Assembly (NCBI GenBank): GCA_027575765.1
Contig: JANBPT010001080.1
Coordinates: 1 to 14,995, forward strand
Direction: 5' to 3'
DNA length: 14,995 nt
Source: Tieghemiomyces parasiticus
Lineage: Eukaryota; Kickxellomycota; Dimargaritomycetes; Dimargaritales; Dimargaritaceae
In this document: positions 8,562 through 14,995 of the stretch, one piece after another
How positions within the stretch are numbered: the first letter of the stretch is position 1
Layout of the letters: each line of letters opens with the position of its first letter
Notes under the pieces: model-generated
What the model was told of the DNA's origin: nothing
Databases searched by the model: none
The model's input: only the letters and a program-made list of their open reading frames with translations
Position numbers and translations under genes: made by a program

Positions 8562-10154
8562 TTAGCGCCACTGGCCCATCCGCTGTTCCTCGATAAACCG
8601 TTCCTTGATGCGCTGGACCACCTCGGGCGGATAGTGGTCCTCGGGTGGCCCGTGAAGCTTTTCGTGGGCGGTAGCCTCATTTTTAGTCATACATACGCAG
8701 TTCTGGAGACTCAGCGGCCGGCGGTGGTCCCATCGGGTCAGGGCGGGTTTCTCAAAGCTACCGGATACGGCACTCCGACCACGCCACACCTCCTCAAAAC
8801 AGTACGCCACGTCTTCCTCAGACAGCGGAATGTGTTTGTGGTGGTGGTGCAGTAGGGCGTCGCGGTTGGCCAGGTCACGGTGCAGGCGATGGTAGAGGGC
8901 ATCCCGCCGTTTGATGGCCAGAGGCTCCATGGTGGGCGGGAATTGGGCGAGCTGGCAAATCACGTATGTTGCCATTACCATGCCAAAAATGGCCGGCAAC
9001 GTACCGAGGACCGGGAGGATGCGGGCGCGGAATTCCGGAAGAACGGCAAAATCGTCGGCCTCCTCGACCCGGCTCTCCTCGAGGGGGAGGAGCTTGACCG
9101 GGCCGGGTTTTTCGGTGGAGTAGACGACTGGAATGCCCGAGGGTACGCCGCGCTTTTTGAGCTGCCGGCGGACCGATCGCGCCAACGGGTCTTCAAAAGT
9201 CTCGCTGATATCGGCAATCTGGATCCGGGACGGGTCGGCCTTGGCTCCGGCGCCCATCGCACTGATAACCGTGATTCCACGGTCATGGCAGTACTGGAGG
9301 AGGTCCAGCTTGGTGTCGATATTATCAATACAGTCCAGGACGTAGGAAGGCCGACCGTCCTCAGTAGGAAGGCCCAGGATGAGCTGGTCAGCCGTGGAGG
9401 CCAACTCGCCGTGGCTATCTTGGTCGCCCGCTTGGAGTTGCTGAGCCTGGCCGGTACCACGGAAGAGGGCCACCCGGGCATCGATATGGACTTGCGGGGT
9501 AATCTGCCGCAGGTGGGTCTTGAGGGCCCGTACCTTCGGGGTCCCCACATCGGCTAACGTGGCCACGGCATGTCGATTCAGCGACGACAGGGTCACCTGG
9601 TCGAAATCAATCACCCGGATGTATTCCACGCCGGACCGTGCCAGCATGACCGTGGCCCATGACCCGACCCCGCCGGCGCCCACCACAACCACGTGGGACG
9701 CCCGCAGTCTAGCCATACCTTCCTCGCCCAGAAAGGCAATGTTGCGGGCGAGTTGTTCGCGGACCAAAAACTCCGGGTGTGGCATGGGCGGCGGCAAGCC
9801 CTCGTCGGACATTTCGCCAGTCCCGAGCTGCTGCTGCGGCAAGACCTGAGGGGTAACATCGGCTCCTCGGGAGTTGCCGTCCCCGACCACGTGGTCAATG
9901 GGCAGCCCGGCGTCGTTTAACCGGCTCACGTGGAGGTTGGACCGCGAGGTATCGACGGTGTCAAAGAGTTCATCCTTTAGGCGTCGGATGGACCGGTGCC
10001 GACGGTGGGATTGTAAGGCGAGTATCGCTCCTGCCGTGGTGGCGGAAGCGGCGACGGCCGTGAGGATCAGCTGGGTCTGGTGCGCTGTGAGGGGAAGATT
10101 CGACGAACCGCCACGGAAGGCGGCGGGCGTGATGCGGCCGAGCCAGTCAAACAT
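8562..10154 (-). CDS. TCD1: tRNA threonylcarbamoyladenosine dehydratase (Tcd1/Tcd2 type)
   Basis: One uninterrupted exon of 530 codons plus stop. This E1/ThiF-fold enzyme uses ATP to cyclise t6A at position 37 of ANN-decoding tRNAs to ct6A; the yeast paralogues Tcd1 and Tcd2 sit at the mitochondrial outer membrane. Seen here: a hydrophobic helix at about 27-47 (QLILTAVAASATTAGAILAL), followed by a basic HRRHRSIRR, fits an N-terminal membrane anchor. Next come LARNIAFLGEEGMARL (135-150), the nucleotide-binding VVVVGAGGVGSW (155-166), VIDFDQVTLSSLNRHA (181-196), VLDCIDNIDTK (272-282) and PVVYSTEKP (342-350). The ATG at 10154 is preferred to an in-frame one at 10298 because the anchor lies just after it and its context is CGACCATGT. 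It is longer than the yeast enzymes (about 430-450), through the linker at about 60-125 and an insertion at about 233-268. The symbol is by family; TCD1 and TCD2 cannot be told apart here. Confidence 0.93.
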   Translation of the reverse strand: MFDWLGRITPAAFRGGSSNLPLTAHQTQLILTAVAASATTAGAILALQSHRRHRSIRRLKDELFDTVDTSRSNLHVSRLNDAGLPIDHVVGDGNSRGADVTPQVLPQQQLGTGEMSDEGLPPPMPHPEFLVREQLARNIAFLGEEGMARLRASHVVVVGAGGVGSWATVMLARSGVEYIRVIDFDQVTLSSLNRHAVATLADVGTPKVRALKTHLRQITPQVHIDARVALFRGTGQAQQLQAGDQDSHGELASTADQLILGLPTEDGRPSYVLDCIDNIDTKLDLLQYCHDRGITVISAMGAGAKADPSRIQIADISETFEDPLARSVRRQLKKRGVPSGIPVVYSTEKPGPVKLLPLEESRVEEADDFAVLPEFRARILPVLGTLPAIFGMVMATYVICQLAQFPPTMEPLAIKRRDALYHRLHRDLANRDALLHHHHKHIPLSEEDVAYCFEEVWRGRSAVSGSFEKPALTRWDHRRPLSLQNCVCMTKNEATAHEKLHGPPEDHYPPEVVQRIKERFIEEQRMGQWR

Positions 10155-10560
10155 GGTCGTTGGCGATGAGCAACAGGCGAGAGAAGGCGGGTGAACTGGC
10201 CGAATGGTATGAATCTGATGGAAAGTGCCAACTTTAGGGTAGTGACGATCAACCAAGCCAACACATGCATATAAAAAACTACAGAGATCTTGCGCCAAGA
10301 GACTACAGGAAAATGACAGTCGCCCAGGGCATGTCGCAATTGTGCCAACTGCTGTCGCTCTACCAAGACGGCGGGAGGGTCTGGACTTGTCGTGATTATA
10401 CCATAGTATCGAAGGCGCTTGATGTTTGTGTTCGGCGAACCTTATAGACTCAGTCGTTATTAGTATATAGTAAGCGCATATTGTTGTGAGCCATCAAAGC
10501 GTGAGGTCTCAGACTGCAACCTTGTGGATGAAACCTAGTTGTGTCTTGGGCGAGAAAATA

Positions 10561-10576
10561 AATGGTATAAACCATT
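10561..10576. repeat. Perfect 6-bp inverted repeat
   Basis: AATGGT-ATAA-ACCATT forms a perfect six-pair stem with a four-base loop. It is followed by an A run and another ATGG..CCAT. It could be a protein-binding palindrome or chance in AT-rich DNA. Confidence 0.4.
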
Positions 10577-10952
10577 AAAAAAATGGACCATCTATCACTT
10601 CACAACTTGAGTTTTTACCTCCTCATCATGTCAACTCCCAAAGGCCCATCCCCCGCCCCATCCTAATCTACCAACCGTGAGGTAAGTGTGGTAGGTAGGA
10701 AATCAGGGGTAATCGATATAGACAATAAAATACTAGATAATAATACCTTTGTGGTAACAAGGATTGGAGGCAACGTTTATTGGGGCTACGGGTGGCCCGG
10801 GGCGAGTAAACAGCTATGAGGTTAAGCTAAAAGTGGCTACGGTCGTTTATTTGGATAATTAGGAGTCGGTACTTATAAATGCTGGAGTGCCATTGAAAGT
10901 CCGACTAGCGCAAGGTTAGATAAGGCGGTGCCGGAGGCATCCGCAGCAGAAC

Positions 10953-11004
10953 AGAAAATTTTGGATCAGTAACGTTTGCAAGGATAGAGAAAATATTAGA
11001 TCAG
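10953..11004 (+). repeat. Degenerate direct repeat (17 nt, 35-nt period)
   Basis: AGAAAATTTTGGATCAG at 10953-10969 recurs as AGAAAATATTAGATCAG at 10988-11004, 15 of 17 bases alike. A third TGATCAG follows at about 11028. This may be the remains of a short tandem array. Confidence 0.45.
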
Positions 11005-11282
11005 CAATTAGGAAAGGCAAACCACTTGATCAGGAGGAGCTAAGTCCCGATTAGAAAGAGTGCCGGAATTAGCTACCGAGCGTAGCCATACCTCACTTAA
11101 TCAGCGGGGTTGGTTATGGTAACCACATTAGTAGACGAGTTGCGAATAAGTAAATAATCAAAATGTAAAAAAGTATACGAAAGTAAAGATAATGAGAGCG
11201 GCGAAAGGCGAACCGTAAGTATTGGTAACCAGGTGACGAATCCGGCTAGCTAGCTTATCGGCAGTGAACGAGGGGGTGGTAG

Positions 11283-12548
11283 TTAATCTAAGCGATACAG
11301 CTCACGAATGACTTGGGGAACAATATGGCCATCAGGGGTACCAAGCTTAGCATCCTTAAATCTCTTGTCGTTCTTCAACGCCTGGATCTCATCATCGCTG
11401 TAGCCCTTTGAAAGAGGGGTGTTGAAACCTTTCATCAAATCGGCGTACACGGACCTAGCCAGTTGGGGATATAGAGTATCCATTAACCGTCGACCTCGGA
11501 ACGATTTGTCGTTTACATCTACTGCCGCAAGGGCCTCCACCGAGACCTTCTTAAAGACCTTCTTAGAGACCTTATCATTGCCACGCCAGGTCATGTAGAC
11601 GTTACTGGTAAACCCGATGAGTCTTTGCAGTTCTTTAGGAATCATACGGACAATATCATCCTTGAAAGCTGTTGAGGTATCGTAGTCTAATAACATGTCA
11701 GCAAGAAGACTGACATGCTTGTTAAGGTAAGCAAAGCCTTCCCAGTGGCCAGCCAGTGTAGGCTTAACAGGAAAATCTAACTGGTTAGCGTGAATGGAAA
11801 TACAACCCACATTGCAAACCAAGGTGAAATAGGAGGCCTCGGCCAACTTAATTAGATGGTCAACAGTCTGTTTAGCAGCTGCATTTTTCGAAATTTCTTC
11901 GTAGTCTATAGAGGAGATGACCTTTCTCTCCTCATTAACATTCAGCCCGAGCTGCTTTAGCTTGCTCATGATATCAACAAAAAGGGTGCGGGTCATCAGG
12001 GGGAATAGGAAAGACTGCGCTATACTATGCTTGATCGTTCCCGCGTTGAGAAGACCGTTATTTTGAAGGTCAATAAGTTCGTCTTGAATAAGCGGTTTTT
12101 TGATCTTGAAGCACTTATGCAGATCGCTAAGCCGGGAGTCGTAGAGCTGCACTTCCAGATTGGCAGGATTAACCGAGCTGAAATCACCAGCATAGATCTT
12201 GACGACGTGGTTGAGAGCCTTAAGTGTAGGTACAGTTAGATAGTGTAAGGTTTACAGGCGAGTCAAAATGATCAATTTGGTCAGTTATCATTCCGATTAT
12301 ATTCCCAGTATCGACAGCAGACAGGTAACCAGACAGCTGTTTCCATTCAAGGGATGAAGCGAGAGAATATACGGACTAAACACACCAATATTACCAGTAC
12401 TTACAGCGATCTGATCAGGGAAACTGCGGCCTGTAGTGGATACCTTGCTCTCAATAACGCTGGTTTTTTTATGCTTATTACGAGCGGGCATGGCATGCGT
12501 GGCGAGGAGGAACGCGGCACTCAAGGATACGAGGTGGACAAGCTTCAT
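11283..12548 (-). CDS. Unrecognised secreted protein, two exons
   Basis: Exons 12548-12405 and 12218-11283 join to 359 codons plus TAA. Residues 1-19 (MKLVHLVSLSAAFLLATHA) are a clear signal peptide, with cleavage expected before MPARN. A lysine-rich NKHKK segment follows. The remaining 300 or so residues look mostly helical and charged, with no second membrane segment. Only three cysteines are visible in the mature part (84, 183, 187) and I see no N-glycosylation sequon. Segments such as LAGHWEGFAYLNKHVSLL and SNVYMTWRGNDKVSKK match no family I know. Third codon positions are visibly richer in A/T than in RRP7, KHDC4 or TCD1, so it is either fast-evolving or acquired. Its start is supported by the signal peptide, the intron and a TATA box 149 bases upstream. 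It could be a secreted effector, enzyme or wall protein; I do not assign a function. Confidence 0.72.
12219..12404 (-). other. Intron of the orphan secreted gene (186 nt)
   Basis: The donor is ATCGCT|GTAAGT, a full consensus. The acceptor is ACACTTAAG|GCT, with a CTAAC branch site (12239-12235) 16-17 bases before it. The join is in phase 0, FPDQIA-ALNHVVK. The donor is strong; the acceptor is the least certain part of the model. Confidence 0.65.
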
Positions 12549-12696
12549 GACGAAAGCGCGGTGGGGTTCACTGTGGTCGAAATGAGGAGAAAAGGGGGTG
12601 GAAGTCTGGGCTGGGATGGTGCTGGGGTAAGGCAAGGAAGCGGGGCAGGCGCAGGTGTGGTGGTGAGTTTTACATATGGGTGGTGGAGGGTATGGT

Positions 12697-12703
12697 CTTT
12701 ATA
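12697..12703 (-). promoter_or_regulatory. TATA box of the orphan secreted gene
   Basis: On the minus strand TATAAAG (within GGGGATATAAAGAC) lies 149 bases before the ATG at 12548. The leader between them is rich in C and A and poor in G, as for the left-edge secreted gene. Confidence 0.55.
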
Positions 12704-13410
12704 TCCCCACTGGGCAACTCAGCTTTGGCTCGGAAAAGAGTGTACCATAATCGGTGGGAAGAGCCAGGCCACAAGCTGCGGGCGTGCCCTTGTTGGCACG
12801 GGGCCCACAGCGTGCAGTGAAGGGCGGAAGGGGGCTGGGGAGGGACAAACGTAGCTCTCGGCAGGAGAGGAGTTGGGAAGGCGGCGTTATTGGTAGGTGG
12901 CCGGTCCCTACATCTCGTTGAAAGCCCGCCTTTAGGCGGATACACAGTAGCTGAGTCCGTCGTGCACTGTTACAGCCTGTACTGACCATGGGTACACGAC
13001 AGGTCAAACCGAGAGGGACAGCGGTGACCCACGGCGCAGGACCGCCCAACTATAGGGGCCAGGCGTCACCTTTGACCCTTGACCACACCGTTTACTAGCC
13101 AATAGGGGAGATGCGAAGCTGTGGCCCTCTTCCTTATTATTATACTCTAGTTTCTGGCTAGGATGGCTACCTATTGCCGCCGGCCAATTCCCATATGATT
13201 TGGCAGGTGGGACCTTGCCGCACGACGAGCCATTTCGTGGCGCCGCGAGGTGAACTTCTGTATTACCCTCCTTGTGTGGTTTTTAGCACCAATACAGTTC
13301 ATCGTAGAGAAAGAGGGAGCGGGTGCACACAGAATGATACCGTCATCATTGGGGTTGACGGACTACCCGACAGCGTTTCTCGTCCGACAAGGAACCAAAA
13401 AAAGAGCGCG

Positions 13411-13431
13411 TATATATATATGTGTGTGTGT
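13411..13431 (+). repeat. (TA)5(TG)5 microsatellite
   Basis: Five TA units run directly into five TG units, with one further T. This is alternating purine-pyrimidine sequence, likely to vary in length between strains. Confidence 0.8.
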
Positions 13432-13591
13432 TTAGGCTTGGGGAAGAGGACCATGCAGGTGTCGACCATGGGTGGCCATTTGTCGTCAGTTGTATAGCCC
13501 AGTCGACCTCTGTGGACTTGATTGAGTCAACCTCATAGTGGCGGTAGAGGTATTGCCGACCCCTCTCCTCCTCGCATCCGAAATGAGGATG

Positions 13592-13623
13592 GAGTGCTGA
13601 GAGCCTGCAGCACTCGGTGCAGG
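13592..13623. repeat. Two overlapping, mutually exclusive hairpins
   Basis: GAGTGCTG (13592-13599) pairs perfectly with CAGCACTC (13608-13615) across an 8-base loop. CCTGCA (13604-13609) pairs perfectly with TGCAGG (13618-13623), also across an 8-base loop. They share bases, so only one can form at a time. No flanking gene or T-run explains them. Confidence 0.5.
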
Positions 13624-13655
13624 TAACTGGGGGGCACCCTAGGCACTCATGAGCG

Positions 13656-13669
13656 AGGGTTAGGGTTAG
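13656..13669 (+). repeat. Short telomere-like repeat (TTAGGG)2-type
   Basis: AGGGTTAGGGTTAG is 14 bases of the common fungal telomere repeat TTAGGG. It is far too short to be a telomere. It may be an interstitial scar or a telobox-type site for a Tbf1/Teb1-like protein. Confidence 0.55.
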
Positions 13670-14995
13670 TCCGCTTCGGCGCTCATTGCCACCTTCAGCC
13701 GGGGACTAATGGAGAGGGAGGATTGTTCGGTCCATAGGTTAGTCGGCATCACAGGTTTCCATCGCCTGGTATCACGGGTGGAGACACGGCGGTGTGATTG
13801 CTCAGCTAGCCACGGCTGTACACCTTCCGCTCGGCTGCGACTGGTCAGTGCTTCGACAGCCCTGGCGTTCACGACACAAGTGCCAAGCTTGTATTTTATT
13901 GGGCGACCTTCCTCCTCCGTGGCCGACCGCAGACTCTTCAAGGCCATGTCCTCTCGTTCACCTCGTATTTAGGGGACCCCGCCAATCCCTTGCGCTCCGC
14001 CGCAAACATACTGGTTGCACACGTAGTCATTCGCTGTGACCAGTGTACCTAGAATTCGTGTTTTGGGTATGGGACCTCCAACGTACCTTTCCTCCGACAC
14101 GGTTGCGTGGTTTGAGCGCATACCCTCTACGTTTGGTTTCCATCCAAACGGGCTGCCGGATGAGAGCGCAAGGCATTTTCTTGGCGCTTCCTCCGACCAG
14201 GTTGCACACAAATCGTATCACAAACGCCCCCCTTCCACTGGCGCTGAGAAGTCGGCAAGAGGGACGTCTGGGTGACCCCCCCCAGCCATCCTTCTCTCCC
14301 TCTCTCTGTCTCCAATCTACACCTTTTTCCCTTTGCGTTAACAAAGCGATTGGGCCAATAGGGTACTATGTTCGATAGCGTCATGTCGGAGCAGTGTTAT
14401 CGCCTATAGCGTACGTATATCTATATATGACGCCTGCTCCCAATATACCCTTCCATTCTTATACGGACCTTCTGCAGGATGGAGCTACACGTCTGTCAGC
14501 TGCGCTTGGGCTCGTCAAGGGATTAGAGTAGGAATTATCCCCTGGAGCGGGTGGTTATCAAAGAGGACTAGAGGAGCAGGATGTACAAATGGGCCGTTAT
14601 GTAATGACTCTCCTTGTAGAGGACACACTTCACGAAGGGTTATATACCCGTTCGTCAGATCCGGTCTGTGAGCTCAATGGCGGTACATCCCGATGACAAA
14701 GGAAGCGTACGATAAGGGAGTAACCAATGCCTCCTAGAGGGGAGGTGATGGACAATGTCAACGTCGAGGAGGCGGTCGGGAAGACTCAGCAAATAGTACC
14801 GAAGAGAGGTTACCATTTCAGGAGAGAGCCAGGACTATAAATGGCTGAAAGGGGGGGCAAACTTGCCAAACAAAGAAGCCACGGGTTTGGCGGCAGGCTA
14901 GATGCCAAAGTGGGGGGGGTGATTAGCGCAAGGTCGAGAAAATGAGGCACGTGTCGCATTAGCAAGGATGTCTGTTCCTTGGATGAGGGCAAGCG

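Larger units (their letters stand above)
10155..11282. other. Intergenic spacer, no gene supported
   Basis: About 1.1 kb between the start of the dehydratase gene and the end of the orphan secreted gene. It is AT-richer than the genes to its left. It holds a small hairpin (10561-10576) and degenerate GATCAG-containing repeats (10953-11004). Reading frames are short and stops are dense. No tRNA, snoRNA or domain is visible. Confidence 0.5.
12549..14995. other. Long spacer to the right edge, no gene supported
   Basis: After the orphan-gene promoter, about 2.3 kb hold only overlapping frames of 60-115 codons on both strands, none with a domain, a convincing signal peptide or paired splice signals. 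Recognisable pieces are the microsatellite at 13411-13431, hairpins at 13592-13623, a telomere-like repeat at 13656-13669 and a TATAAATG at 14836-14843. That last one could serve a plus-strand gene starting beyond the edge. Confidence 0.45.

Noticed and set aside
8880..9557. 225-codon plus-strand frame inside the dehydratase gene
   Set aside because: It lies fully antisense to a well-supported E1-fold enzyme. It has no domain, and such frames are expected opposite G+C-rich codons.
13174..13497. 107-codon plus-strand frame
   Set aside because: It runs through the TA/TG microsatellite and shows no domain or signal peptide.
13666..13972. Frames of 87-93 codons on both strands
   Set aside because: They are antisense to each other and lack domains, start context and splice signals.
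1..14995. A coordinated cluster (biosynthetic, defence or selfish system)
   Set aside because: The recognised genes are ordinary, separately promoted housekeeping functions in mixed orientations. No transposase, polymerase, nuclease or toxin-antitoxin pair is visible.

Overview
The window looks like nuclear DNA of a fungus. Genes are widely spaced and are broken by short introns of about 130-205 bases. The introns have GT..AG ends and CTAAC/CTAAT-type branch sites (one is a perfect TACTAAC). Recognisable products are typical of fungi: Rrp7, a TBC-domain protein, a KHDC4-like KH protein, a Tcd1/Tcd2-type t6A dehydratase, and small secreted proteins. Coding regions are fairly G+C-rich. An early-diverging (zoopagomycote-like) fungus is my guess, but nothing here fixes the lineage.

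Layout. 1-167 (-): 5' end of a secreted protein that runs off the left edge. 168-1703: spacer with the promoter of that gene. 1704-3104 (-): RRP7, two exons. 3105-4655: spacer with a tRNA-like stem, a poly-G run and nothing else I can name. 4656-6014 (+): TBC-domain protein, four exons. 6015-6641: spacer with a TATA box. 6642-8343 (+): KHDC4-like KH protein, three exons. 8344-8561: short convergent spacer with AATAAA signals. 8562-10154 (-): tRNA threonylcarbamoyladenosine dehydratase, one exon. 10155-11282: spacer. 11283-12548 (-): unrecognised secreted protein, two exons, of lower G+C. 12549-14995: about 2.4 kb with no gene I can support, holding a TATA box, a microsatellite, two overlapping hairpins and a short telomere-like repeat.

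The exon joins were worked out by hand from splice signals, reading frame and family conservation. They restore single open frames of 398, 301, 471 and 359 residues. Three of the genes act on RNA (rRNA processing, probable pre-mRNA binding, tRNA modification) and one in Rab-type trafficking. They face different ways with separate promoters, so I see a housekeeping neighbourhood and not a gene cluster. I found no mobile element, CRISPR array, rRNA, intact tRNA or evident new defence system. The best candidates for something undescribed are the orphan secreted protein at 11283-12548, the TBC protein without a glutamine finger, and the matching promoter layout of the two secreted-protein genes.
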